Positions 36,110 through 46,825 are shown, counted from the first letter of the stretch. The stretch is 64,000 nucleotides of DNA from Tolypeutes matacus (GCA_026826555.1 JAKSZT010053883.1:32407282-32471281), one strand, 5' to 3'. Notes: a model not told the origin generated them from the letters alone. Numbers and translations: made by a program.

Positions 36110-36440
36110 AAGGAAAGAGCATAGGATCTAGAAACGAACCTAGATTTAAATCTTGGGTCCACTGCTTATTAGCCATGTGACCTTAGGCAACCCCCTTAGC
36201 CTATTTGTATCTTCATTTCCTCACCTATAAAATGGGGATAATAATAATAGCATAAGGGATTATGTTCAAATGAGATAATGCAGGGGTCGGATGTGGCTCA
36301 ACTGGTTGGGCGTCCATCTCCCATATGGAGGGACCCGGGTTCGATCCCCGGGACCTCCTGGTAAAAACAAACAAACAAACAAACAAAAAAACCAAATGAG
36401 ATAATGCATTTTAAAGCCCTTAGCCTGGAGCCAGGCAGAG
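36110..36440 (+). repeat. MIR split by a SINE
   Basis: 'ttattagccatgtgaccttaggca' and 'cctcacctataaaatggggataataa'; resumes after the SINE with 'gataatgcattttaaagcccttag'. Confidence 0.85.
36283..36393 (+). mobile_element. DAS SINE, short form, in MIR
   Basis: Intact A/B boxes, (AAAC)n tail, TSD caaatgagataatgca. Same subtype as 30461. Confidence 0.95.
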
Positions 36441-36779
36441 TTGGTTTTAGGAATTGTTACTTCCCATCACTAGTTAAACATGAGAGAGTGGGTACAAATT
36501 CAAAAAAACAGCAGGAGAGCCTGCTCCCTCCAAGCCTGTGGTCATAGCCCTGATCCAGTTTTCTTAACCTCAAACTAGGAACCAGCACTTTCCCCCTTTA
36601 GCCGCATCCCCACCCCTTCTTGGCTTCCATCTCCCTTCACCACCTCCTCGTTCAATGTCCAGTTCTATGTGTTTACCAGTCTGTCTAAGGGCCTTAAAGG
36701 CCAGGAGATGCCTTACATATCTTTACTAGCCTAAGGGGAGAGGATGGAAGTGGAGAGGGGCCATGGCAAAGATGAAGGG

Positions 36780-36930
36780 AAGAGCACAAATATTAATTGA
36801 GGCCTCACTGTGCGCCTGGCACCTGGCTTGGTGCTTGACATGCATCGTCTCATGTCACCTTCATAACAACACTATCTTACAGTTGGGGAAACTGAGGCTC
36901 AGGAAGCAAACAGGAGAGGTAGGACAGGAA
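36780..36930 (-). repeat. MIR fragment
   Basis: 'cactgtgcgcctggcacctgg' and 'cttacagttggggaaactgaggctcag'. Confidence 0.8.
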
Positions 36931-37474
36931 TTCAAGTCTGTGACTCCAAAATAGTTTTCTACTATGCCGCATTGACTGCCAGCTTATAGATAAGTATTAC
37001 ATGTTTGTTGAATCAATGTCAGTTTTTTGTATTCCCAGTAAGGGCAGAAATTATGTGGCCCTCTTTCCTGAGAATTCAGTTATGTGCTCAAACAATGATG
37101 AATAAAGTAATGAATAATGAATGACTGAATGAATGAAATCCCTCAGCTATCCATACCAGGAAGGAGGAAACAAATAACCTTGGGGCAACCGCCCTGCAAG
37201 AAGAAACTGTGAGCCTGCCTGTACTAGCTGTGGTTTCCTGGGCACAGCCAGGGCAGGGCAGGAGGGCAGAGGTGGGGCCAGGCAGGAGGACCAGAAACCG
37301 GCTCTATTGGAGGCAGAAAAATAGGGGGAGTGGGGAGGCTAAGGGGAATGTGATGGAGAGTCAGTGATCGACAGAGGGAGGAAAGGGCAGTGGCGTTATC
37401 TGGTTCCCCACTATGTCCCTGGGACAAGAAACCAGTGACAACCCCTAACCCCTGGCCAAACAGGCAGCCAACTT

Positions 37475-37537
37475 TATACCCGGGACCTCGTATGTGGGAA
37501 GCCTGCGCTCAACCACTTGAGCTACATCCGCTCCCCC
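37475..37537 (-). mobile_element. Tailless DAS SINE 5' fragment
   Basis: On the minus strand it begins as a normal SINE (gggggagcggatgtagctcaa) but stops at the B box (ggtcccggg) with no tail. It lies about 230 bp inside the putative RHBDL2 first intron. Confidence 0.7.
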
Positions 37538-37767
37538 AATTTTTCAAATAGAAGGTGTGGAATCCCAAAGTGGCCACTCCAGGAAGTTACTACAGAAGGG
37601 AAGTTTAAACGGAAACACCCAAACTTCCCCCACGCTTCCCGCCTGCTTCCAACCTCCTTCCCAGGCCAGCCCCCCGCCTCCTCTGCCCAGGTGCTTTCTG
37701 CTGCCACTGCCCCCTTCTCCAGACAGCCAGACTTCCTCGACCTGGCCCCCAGCTCCCCGCCCCTTAC

Positions 37768-37915
37768 CTCAGGTGGGGAGGCACGAGGGGCTGCCCCAGG
37801 CAAGACAGGCTGCTCCTTGAGGTCCTGAGCCGAGGAGCGGCTTCTGCTGCCCTGAAGCTCCTGCCCTCCCTGGCACTCCTCAGCCCCTCCCCGAACTGAA
37901 ATTGTTCAGTTTTCC
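37768..37915 (-). other. RHBDL2: Candidate RHBDL2 5' noncoding exon 1 and promoter-proximal region
   Basis: On the minus strand a GC-rich stretch ends in a consensus donor, GAG|GTAAGG at 37768/37767. It is correctly placed 5' of the first coding exon, about 22.9 kb away. Human RHBDL2 also has a noncoding first exon and long first intron. Upstream (37.9-38.3 kb) is GC-rich with scattered CpGs but no obvious TATA box. A short perfect inverted repeat (AACTGAA-4-TTCAGTT) lies at about 37895-37912. The exon's 5' limit is unknown. An open frame crosses the region but runs out of frame with the RHBDL2 ATG. Assignment is inference from position and splice signal. Confidence 0.4.
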
Positions 37916-39240
37916 AAACCCTCCCAGCCAGGGGGAGGGAGCCTGAGGAAATCGCCTCCCCAGCCTTGAGGCCGGGCTTGGGCTGGGCCAGCCACTGTTC
38001 AGCCTCACTAGTGGGCTGGCCCCTGGCGAATGAGTCCTCCCCTCCGCCTGCTGGGTCTGAGCCAGGGAACCTGGGGCAGCCTCTCTCTGCTCTTCCTCGG
38101 GCACCATCCTTCCTCCAAGTCCTACCCTCCTGCTTTCTGGCTAACTTCTGCCCCCTGTCAGCTCCCTGGGAAAAGCATGGGCTCTTGAGCACTCTGCATT
38201 TGGTTGAGCTCTGGCAAACCCCTTGGTAGCTCCGGAAGCCAGGCCTGGTACAGGGCACCAGGGCACTGTGACTTCATGACCGCGCATCCCCCTCCCCCGG
38301 CAGAGGTTTGGTCGCAAGGCCCATGGGGTCTGTGTCTGTCCACTGAAATGGTTGTACCTTGGCCCCCGGTAAAATAGGTTTGTCAGTTTTGGGTCGCTCT
38401 TTCAATGTATTTGAGAATAACCTGTGAATAACCTATTATTAGCTGGGCTCTGAGGATGAAGAGATCAATTAACTGGGTCACTGCCTACAAGCTCTACTAG
38501 GAAGACAGAGAAGAATGAAGGACTTCAGTGGATGCTGGCCCAGGATTCAGGAAGCAGGGACCCAGGAAGACTAGTCCTGTGTGGGAAGGTAGCAGAAAGG
38601 TTCTTCAAGGAGATGACATGCAAGATGGGCTGTGAAAGAAGAACAGAGGAATGCAGCACAGACAGAAGAGGTCGTGCAAAGGGATGGAATCTGGTGAGAA
38701 CTAGATCATGAGCCAGGAGGGCCAGTCAGGTCAGGAGGCTGGAGAAGCAGATAGTACCCGATCAGAAAGGGCCTCGTAGGCCTTGCTAAAGGGCTTGGAC
38801 TTCATCCTCTAGGTGCTGGGGAGTCACAGAAAAGGGTGGAAAGAAGGAGGAAAACCTAAAATTGCATGTTAAATAGATCCCTGGGGCCTGCAATGTAAAG
38901 AATGGTTTGGAGGGGGCAAGACTGGAAGCAAGAAGACCAGTCAGACTGAAGCAGGCTAGTAAAATAGGGAATCAATAGATGGATCTGGAACCTGGCAAGA
39001 AGTCCACATGGATATCGATACACCCAAGATGGCTGCTGGAAGACCTTCATGAGAATCCAATCCAGATCAAGATTTCCTCCAGAAGCCAGGAGAAGCCCCG
39101 GATATGCTCCGGGGACATCATGGGGCCCTCCCGGGGGAATTGATGGGTGGGGCAATCAATCAAAATAGCAAACAGCTGGAACTCTTCCCATGCCATTTAG
39201 CAAAGGGGTGGAATAATTAATGGTTTAAAAAGCAAGCACA
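37916..39240. other. GC-rich promoter-side region and upstream intergenic sequence
   Basis: 37.9-38.35 kb is GC-rich. From about 38.37 kb the sequence resembles an old dispersed mammalian repeat ('ttgctaaagggcttggacttcatcctct') whose family I do not name. Confidence 0.4.
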
Positions 39241-39250
39241 AAAGCTGAAT

Positions 39251-39251
39251 A

Positions 39252-39288
<37 letters not shown>
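39251..39288. repeat. (CT)n microsatellite
   Basis: Almost pure ct repeat with one ttt interruption. Confidence 0.95.
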
Positions 39289-40154
39289 GCCTTCTGCACC
39301 CTGCTCTCGCTGTGCTGTCCCCCCTGCATGGATCAACACGCAAGTAAAATCTGGAGATTTATAATCTATAATGGACAACTGTAGTCTGTAAATTAGCCCT
39401 CTTTATCACTCTTCAGCCCTTTCTTCTCTCTGGGACCCATGATCTGTTATTTTCTTCCATCTCTCTTCCCACCCTACCTTAATAAATTACTGGCATAACT
39501 AACCCGACGTGCTCTTGAAGTTCATTTTTGTAATTTAGTCAAGAACCTAGACAAAATCCGGTAACAAGACTGCTGCAACAGTCAGGGTAACTCATCATGC
39601 AGGCCTGACCCAGGTCCCTAGCAGCGGCAGAGGAATAGAGAGGAAGGGATAGATTCAGAGGTGTCCTGATTTGAAACTCTATGTACCCTTCTTAAAGTTA
39701 ATCCATTCCTGTGGGTGTGGACCCATTTTAAGGAGGATCGTTTGGTGACTAAGACCTTAAGATGTGACCCACCTCATTCTGGGTCTTTTTTTTTTAATTT
39801 AAAAAAATTTATTGAAATATATCATTCATACATGCACAAGCCATAAGTGTATAGTAAAAGTTGTGAACTTAAAAAACAAACATGCATAACATCATATAGG
39901 GCTCCCATACATCACCCCATCACAAATACCTTGCGTTGTTGTTAAACATATGTAACAAATTATGAAAGAGCAAGATCAAAGTATTACTATTAACTATATA
40001 GTCCATTTCTTATATTTGGTATATTTTACCCCCAACCCACCCTATTCTTTTTTGTTGTTGTTGTTCATGAACCATATAATTTATCTAAAGTGTACAATCA
40101 ATGGCATTTGGTATAATCAAAGAATTGTATACTCATCACTTCAATCAATATTAG

Positions 40155-40187
40155 ATCGTTTCTCGGCCTTTTGGCTAAGATCAAGTG
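40155..40187 (+). pseudogene. U2 snRNA 5' fragment (nt 1-33) with TSD
   Basis: Thirty-three bases matching U2 snRNA from its first nucleotide, one substitution (C5 to T), ending just before the branch-point recognition sequence. Identical flanks caatcaatattag at 40142-40154 and 40188-40200. No tail. Confidence 0.88.
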
Positions 40188-40967
40188 CAATCAATATTAG
40201 AGCATTTTTATTACTAAAAAAAAAATCTCTATCATACCCTATGTTAGCGCTACTAATTACAAATTCTATGATGTGCTTTCATCATTTCTATTCATTTCCA
40301 AACATTTACAAACAACTTTTTACCAATTCTGCACAGATTAAACCTTAGCTTCCACTCTGTAACCACAGTCTATTCTCTGGTGACTTACATTTTAGCTATT
40401 AACTCTATGAGTTTGTTCAATATATTTGGTTCATAATAGCAAAATCATGCAATATTTGTCCTAGCTTGCTTCACACAACATAATGTCCTCTAGGTTCATC
40501 CATGTTGTCATATGCTTCACAACTTCATTTCTTTTTAATACCGAATAATATTGCATCATGTGTATAAGCACAGTTTGTTTATCCATTCATCAGTTAATGG
40601 GACACATGGGTTGTTTCTATCTTTTGGCAGTTGTGAATAATGTTGCTATGAATATCAGTGTGCAAATGTCTGTTTGTGTCACTGCTCTCAGTTCTTCTGA
40701 GTATATACCAAGTAGCACTATTTCCAGGTTACATGGTAGATCTATATCAAATTTCCATAGGAACTGCCAAACAGACTTCCACGGTAGCTGTACCATTCTA
40801 CATTCCCACCAACAGTGAGTAAACATCCCAATCACTCCACATCCTCTCCAACACTGTGTTGTTTTTTTTAATAGTGGCCATTCTAGTAGGTGTGAAATGA
40901 TATCTCATTGTAGCTTTGATTTGTATTTCACTAATAGCCAGTAATGTTGAACATTTTTTCATGCATT

Positions 40968-41220
40968 TTTTTAATAAACAGTTTATTCAAGTATATCATT
41001 CATACATGAACATACATAAACTCTAAATGTTCAGTAAATATCATGAACTTATAAAACAAATATGCATAACATCATACAGGGCTCCCACACATCACCACCG
41101 CCCCTAAACACCGTGCATTGTTGTGAAAAATTTGTTAACAAATCATGAAAGAGCATCATCAAAGTATTACTACTAACTATAGACTGTATCTTCCTCCCCT
41201 ATACATTTTTTAAAAAGAAT

Positions 41221-41267
<47 letters not shown>

Positions 41268-41930
41268 CTTCTATCCATTTTTAGCCCCCCCCTCCCTGTT
41301 TTTGCTGTTTCTGTGTCCATTGACTGGGCAACTCTCTGTGTCCGTTTCCTGCCCTCTCTTCTCATCCTTCTCCTCCTGTCTTCACTGGGTTTCGATCCTC
41401 GGAATCTCCTGTGTGGGAGAGAGGCATCCTACCGCCTGTGCCACCTTAGTTCCTGGTTTTTTGGTGCATCTCGTCTTGGCTCTCCCTTGTGTCACTCTCC
41501 TGTTACATTATCATCTTGCTGCGTAGCTCGTGGGGCCTGGTGGTGCACCCATGCATGGGGCCTGGTGGTGCACCCATGCATGGGGCCTGGTGGCCCATGT
41601 GCCTTCTATATTTTTCTCTTTTTTATTTTCACTGAGAGGTCCCGGGGATCGAACCCAGTTCCCTCCATATGGGAGATGGATGTCCAACCACCCGAGCCAC
41701 ATCTGTCCCCCTGCTATATCTCTTAAGGTTGACTAAAGATACCCAAAGTTACAGCCTTTTCCCATACAGTATGGTCATATAATAAATCAGGCTTAGTTTA
41801 TCACCAGCATTCTAAAAACCAGACCTAGGGAGAAAAACTAGGTCTGGGGACACATGCATGGTTTCTAATATAGCGAATGTTTAGCCTACCCTGATTATCA
41901 CAAAATCAGGACAGTGAGAATATTCACTAT
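40968..41930 (-). mobile_element. Composite retroelement, copy 1 (head + SINE dimer + L1-type tail)
   Basis: Read on the minus strand: a ~210-bp head (41930-41712), a dimeric DAS SINE (41711-41212), then an L1-type 3' tail ending in A-rich sequence near 40970. Flanks duplicate catgc(a/t)ttttttt (40960-40972 and 41931-41943). The head carries a perfect 10-bp stem with 9-nt loop (41819-41847). Copy 2 lies inverted at 42470-43503 and starts at the same 5' base. Confidence 0.75.
41212..41711 (-). mobile_element. Dimeric DAS SINE within composite copy 1
   Basis: Two tRNA-like units. An internal 26-bp-type unit ('ggggcctggtggtgcacccatgcat' class) is repeated about three times near 41531-41600. Long (TTTA)n at 41218-41270. 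Confidence 0.85.
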
Positions 41931-42685
41931 CATGCTTTTTTTTGCCATTGTATTTCTTCTTTAGAAAAATGTCTTTTCAAGTCTTTTGTCCATTTTTTAA
42001 TTGTTTCATTTGTCTTTTTATTGTTGAGTTGCAGGATCTCTTTACATATCATGGATATTAGACCCTTGTCAGATGTGTGATTTCCGAATATTTTCTCCCA
42101 TTGAGTAGGCTGCATTTTCACCCTCTTCACAAAGTCCTTTGAGGTGCAGAAGTATTTAATTTTGAGAAGGTCCCATTTATCTATTTTTTTCTTTTGTTGC
42201 TCCTTCTTTGGGTGTAAGGTTTAAGAGACCCCCACCTACTACAAGGGTCTTGTAGATGTTTCCCTACATTATCTTCTAGGAGATTTATGGTCCTGGCTTT
42301 TATGTTTGGGTCTTTGATCCATTTTGAATTCATTCTTGTATAGGGAGTGAGATAGGGGTCTTCCTTCATTCTTTTATTTATGGTTATCCAGTTCTCCCAG
42401 TGCCATTTTTTGAAGAGACTGTTTTGTCCCAGAAGAGTGGATTTGGTAGCCTTATCAAAAATCAGTTGAATGCAAATATTATCGCTGTGCTGATTTTGTG
42501 ATAATTAGGGTGGGCTAAACATTTACTATATTAGAAGCCATGCATATGTCCCCAGACCTAGTTTTTCTCCCTAGGTCTGGTTTTTGGAATGCTGGTGATA
42601 AACTAATCCTGATTTATTATATGACCATCCTGTATGGAAAATGACTGTAACTCTATGTATCTTTGGTCAACCTTAAGAAATATAA

Positions 42686-43125
42686 CAGGGGGACAGATGT
42701 GGCTCAAATGGTTGGGCATCTGTCTCCCATATGGAGGGGCCTGGGTTCGATCTCCGGGACCTCCCAGTAAAAATTTAAAAAAGAAAAATATAGAAGGTGC
42801 GTGGGCCACCAGGCCCCGCAAGCAGGAGAGCTGCCAGTCCCCGTGAGACACGCAGCAAGATGATGACGTAACAGGAGAGTGACACAAGGGAGAACCAATA
42901 TGAGATGCACTAAAAAAACAGGAACTAGGGTGGCACAGGCAGTGGGACGCCTCCCTCCCACTTCGGAGTTTCCGAAGATTGAATCCCAGTGAAGACAGGA
43001 GGAGAAGGATGAGAAGGCAGGAAACGGACACAGAGTCGCCCAGCGAATGGACACAGAAACAGCAAAAACGGGGAGGGGGGGGTTAAAAATGGATAAAAGT
43101 AAATAAATAAATAAATCCTTTAAAA
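42686..43125 (+). mobile_element. Dimeric DAS SINE within composite copy 2
   Basis: A box gtggctcaaatggttggg; second unit near 42930 ('ggtggcacaggcagtggga'). Lies at the same position relative to head and tail as in copy 1. Confidence 0.88.
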
Positions 43126-43169
43126 ATGTATAGGGGAGGAAGAAACAGACTATAGTTAGTAGTAATACT

Positions 43170-43269
43170 TTTTTTTTTTTTTTTTTTTTACCGGGAGGTC
43201 CCAGGGATCAAACCCGGGTCCCTCCATATGGGAGACGGACACCCAACCATTTGAGCCACATCCGTCCCC
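43170..43269 (-). mobile_element. DAS SINE, short form, in composite copy 2
   Basis: Poly(T), intact promoter boxes, TSD agtagtaatactt on both sides. Absent from copy 1, so it inserted later. Confidence 0.93.
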
Positions 43270-43611
43270 CAGTAGTAATACTTTGACGATGCTCTTTCAT
43301 GATATGTTAACAAATGTTTCACAGCAATGCGGGGTATTTTGGGGGGGGGGTGATTGTGGGAGCCCTGTATGATGTTATGCATGTTTGTTTTGTAAGTTCA
43401 CAATGTTTGCTGAACACTTATAGCTTATGTATATTCATACATAAACACTTACAGTTTATATATGAATGATATACAATAAATTGTTAAAAAAAAAAAAAAA
43501 AAAAAAAATCAGTTGACCACAGAGGTGAAGGCCTATTTCTGAACTCTCAATTTGATTCCATTGATCAATGTGTCTATCTTTATGCCAAAACCATGCTGCT
43601 TCCCACCCCCC

Positions 43612-43815
43612 AGGATGGCTCCCTCATATGTTTGCTCCTTGTTTTTGCACATTGTTTATGCTCATTGTTTGGGGTTTGTTTTTTTGGTTTTTGGGGTTTT
43701 TTTCTCATTGTTTGCTTGTTGTCCATTTGGTATTTAGGGATCACCAGGAACTGAACCTGGGACCTCCCATGTGGGAGGCAGATGCTCAACTGTTTGAGCC
43801 ACATCCGCTCCCCCA
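43612..43815 (-). mobile_element. DAS SINE (first of three at one site)
   Basis: Antisense tRNA-like unit (43739-43815) with a degenerate extension to the left. Flanked by ccatgct copies. Confidence 0.75.
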
Positions 43816-43826
43816 CCATGCTGGGT

Positions 43827-43927
43827 TTTTTTATTTTTATTTTTATTTTTAGGAGGTACCAGAGATTGAACCCAGGACCTCATACATGGGAAGCAGACGC
43901 TCAACCACTGAGCTACACCTGCTCCCT
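43827..43927 (-). mobile_element. DAS SINE, short form (second of three)
   Basis: (TTTTA)n tail and tRNA-like body in antisense; flanks accatgct. Confidence 0.85.
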
Positions 43928-43940
43928 GCCACCATGCTAT

Positions 43941-44126
43941 TTTTTTTTTTAAAGATTTTATTTATTTATTCATTTATCCCCCCCCCCCTTGCTGCTTGTG
44001 CTCGCTGGGTCAGCTAACCACGCCGTGCAGGCGGGCTTGCCTTCACCAGGAGGCCCCGGGAACCGAACCCGGGGCCTCCCATATGGTAAACGGGAGCCCT
44101 ACTGATTGAGCCACAGCCGCTTCCCT
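43941..44126 (-). mobile_element. DAS SINE with extension (third of three)
   Basis: Poly(T), (TTTA)n, extension, intact promoter boxes; flanks accatgcta. Then L1 C resumes ('ttttgaccactgtaac'). Confidence 0.93.
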
Positions 44127-45039
44127 CACCATGCTATTTTGACCACTGTAACTTCAAGTTCAGAAAAATGAGTGCACCAACTTTACGGTTCTTTTTTAGG
44201 ATATTTTTGGCTATTCGGGACCCTATTCCCTTCCAAATAAACTTGGTAATTGGCTTTTCTATTTCTGTAAACTAGGCTGGTGCAATTTTGTTTGATATTG
44301 CCTTGAATCTATAATTCAATTTGGGTAGAATTGACATCTTCACAATGGTTAGTCTTCCAATCCATGAACACGGAATATCTTTCCATTTGTTTAGATCTTC
44401 TTTGATTTCTTTTAGCAGTGTTTTGTAGTTTTCTGAATACAGATCTTTTACATTCCTGGTTAAATTAATTCCTAGATATTTGAATGTTTTTGTTGCTATT
44501 ATAAATGGAATTTTTTTCCTGATTTCCTCCTCAGCTAGCTCATTACAAGTCTATGGAAATGCTGATTTTTGCATGTTGATCATGTTTCTGAAGTGAAATC
44601 CATGTCTTATTGGACATCCCTTATATGTGATGTTTCACTTCTTCCTTGATGCTTTCAGAGTTTTCTCTTTATATTTGACATTTGGCATTCTGAATATTAT
44701 GTGTCTTGGTGTAGATTTATTTGGATTAATTCTAATTGGATTACACTGTGCTTCCTGGACATGTATATTCATGTCTTTCATGAGAGTTGGGAAATTTTCA
44801 GCCATTATTTCCTCAAATACTCTTTCTGCCCCCTTTCTCTTCTCTTCTCCTTCTGGAACTCCCATAGCATGTATGTTGGTGTGCTTCCTGCTATATTTCA
44901 ACTCCCTGAGCCCCTGCTCAATTTTTCCATTCTTTTATATCTCTGATTTTCTCTCTCTTCAATTTCAGCTATTCTGTCCCCTACTTCACTGATTCTTTCT
45001 TTCATGATTTCAAATCAGCTGTGGTGTGTCTCTATTGTT

Positions 45040-45133
45040 TTTTTTTTTTTTACCAGGAGGTACCGGGGATCGAACCCCGGTCTCTCCATATGATAGACAG
45101 ACGCTGAACCTCTTGAGCCACATCCGTTTCCCT
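45040..45133 (-). mobile_element. DAS SINE, short form
   Basis: Same subtype as 25135 and 28465. TSD tctattgt. Confidence 0.92.
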
Positions 45134-45307
45134 CTATTGTATTTTTAATCTCACTTATTTGTGTCTTTCAGTCCCATAAGCTCTGTTATTTTTTATTTTT
45201 CTATCAAAGATTTCAAATTTTTCTTTGTGCTCATGCAGTGTCTTCTTAATGTCTATAATGCTTTAGCCATGTTGTCCTTCAACTCCATGATTCAATTTAG
45301 GAGATTT

Positions 45308-45391
45308 TTTTTTTAGATGGTAGCAGGGATTGAACCCAGGACCACGTACATGGGAAGAAGGCACTCAACCACTGAGCTACATCCACTCCCC
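45308..45391 (-). mobile_element. DAS SINE, short form
   Basis: Antisense body with A box ctcagtggttgag-type; flanked by repeats of 'atttaggagatt'. Confidence 0.88.
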
Positions 45392-46825
45392 ATGATTTAG
45401 GAGATTTGTACAAACTTCATTGATTAGATGTTTCAAGTCCTGTGTCTCATCTGGACCTTCGATTTGTTCCTGAGTCATATCTTCTTTTTTCTTAGTACGG
45501 CTTGTAATTTTTTGCTGATGTCTAGGCATCTGAAGATGCTGAGTTTACTCTGATATTCAGTTTCTCTTTCTTGCCTAGGGATTTACTGTTAAGTAACAGT
45601 AAATGCTACCACTGTTCTTTGATTCTTGGTTCAACTTGTTCTAGATATTTAGGATTGCCCCTGTTTAACTGCTCAAATCAGGGCTAAGGACCCAGTAATA
45701 GGTTGCAGGCCAGTTTCCAAGGGCTTTGGAGAGGGCCTAGTAAAAGCACCTGATTTTGTCTTTTATTTATTTTTTTCCCCTTCTTTTCATGCACTATTCT
45801 GGTCTGCCAGCAGGTGGCACTCATTGGCAGACCTCTCAGCTTAGACCCCCAGATGCTAGCAGCAATGGATTCACTGTAATCTCACCCTATTGGGCAATAC
45901 AGAAACAGTGTCGTCAGCGTGGGCCAAGCCTAGCAAAGGAGGTTTCTTAGAAGCTGTTCTCTTCCCTTGGCTGGTCACACCCTCCCTCCCTTTGCCTCCT
46001 CAGCAACCAGCGCTGGGCAAGAGGAAGGATATTTTAGAAGGCAAGTTATCATTGGCTCTCTGAGGGTTCTCAGTGCAAACAATGTTATGGCCCACCTGAC
46101 CTGGAAGTGTGCAACCCCGCCCATGCAGCAGACCAAATTTTCTGGCCAAAGTCTGAATTTGCTGTGCTGTGTCCCTTCCTCTCTCTTTTCTTGGAGAAGA
46201 GGACCCCTGCATCCCCCTCAGACCATAGCCACTGCTGTCCACAGCTGCGGCACTCCCCAGACTGCTGTTTGCTCTGATGGTGGAGGGATGGGCACCAGCT
46301 GCTGCTGCTACTGCTGCTTTACGGATTTTCCTAGCCAGCTGAGACTCCTTTCCTTTGCCCTCTCACTTCCGGGTGGTGTCTTACCTTCCCTTGTTGTCCT
46401 GAACCCCTGAGCAGCCTTCCAGACAGTCTCGTCCTGTCTTCTAGCTATTTTTTTCTGGGAGAAAAGGGATCCCTCTGCCTCTCTAATCCTCCATATTCTG
46501 AGAAGTCTTCAGGGTGGATCTTATTCTCCTTACTGGAGTCCTTTATAAGAGAATGAAATTCAGACACAGAAGCAAGAAACCAGAAGCAAAGAAACCTGGA
46601 AGAGAAGGGAGAGACCAGCACATACCACCATGTGCCTTGCCATGTGAGAGAGGAGTCCAGGATCACCAGCAGCTGGTTTTCAGGAAGAATGTATCATCTT
46701 GATGATGCTTTGATTTGGCCATTTTCATGGCCTCAGAAGTGTAATCTTGCAAGCTAATAAATTCCCATTGTAAAAGCCAACCCATTTCTGATATGTTGCT
46801 TTCAGCAGCCTAGAAATTTAGAACA

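Larger units (their letters stand above)
42470..43503 (+). mobile_element. Composite retroelement, copy 2
   Basis: Head 42470-42685, dimeric SINE 42686-43125, L1-type tail 43126-43503 with poly(A). Perfect TSD aaaaatcagttga (42457-42469 and 43504-43516). Hairpin at 42552-42580. A younger short SINE (43170-43269) interrupts the tail. In 178 aligned head bases I count 16 differences from copy 1. Confidence 0.78.
39786..46500 (-). mobile_element. L1 'C', antisense, deleted and heavily invaded
   Basis: Poly(T)-side 3' end at the left, with the same tail unit as L1 B. The 3' UTR runs to about 40970, ORF2 C-terminal region 41944-42469 and 43517-44590, then a direct jump to ORF1 (44600-45560). The 5' UTR extends to about 46500. 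RT core, endonuclease and ORF1 C-terminus are missing at the 44590 junction. Inserts: U2 fragment (40155), two composites (40968, 42470), three SINEs at 43.6-44.1 kb and two at 45.0 and 45.3 kb. Confidence 0.85.
39662..46825 (+). mobile_element. Solo LTR (family 'X', copy 2) split by L1 'C'
   Basis: Left piece 39662-39785 ('tgtcctgatttgaaactc...acccacctcattctgggtctt') and right piece about 46505-46825 ('ggatcttattctccttactggag...gctaataaattcccattgtaaaagcc') are continuous once the L1 between them is removed. Confidence 0.7.

Noticed and set aside
37764..38258. 164-codon minus-strand open frame in the GC-rich region
   Set aside because: GC-driven composition with no domain. It overlaps the putative 5' UTR and would read out of frame with the RHBDL2 ATG after splicing.
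40968..43503. The inverted repeat considered as terminal inverted repeats of a DNA transposon
   Set aside because: Each arm has its own poly(A) end and separate TSD, and the spacer is host L1 sequence, so they are two retro-insertions.
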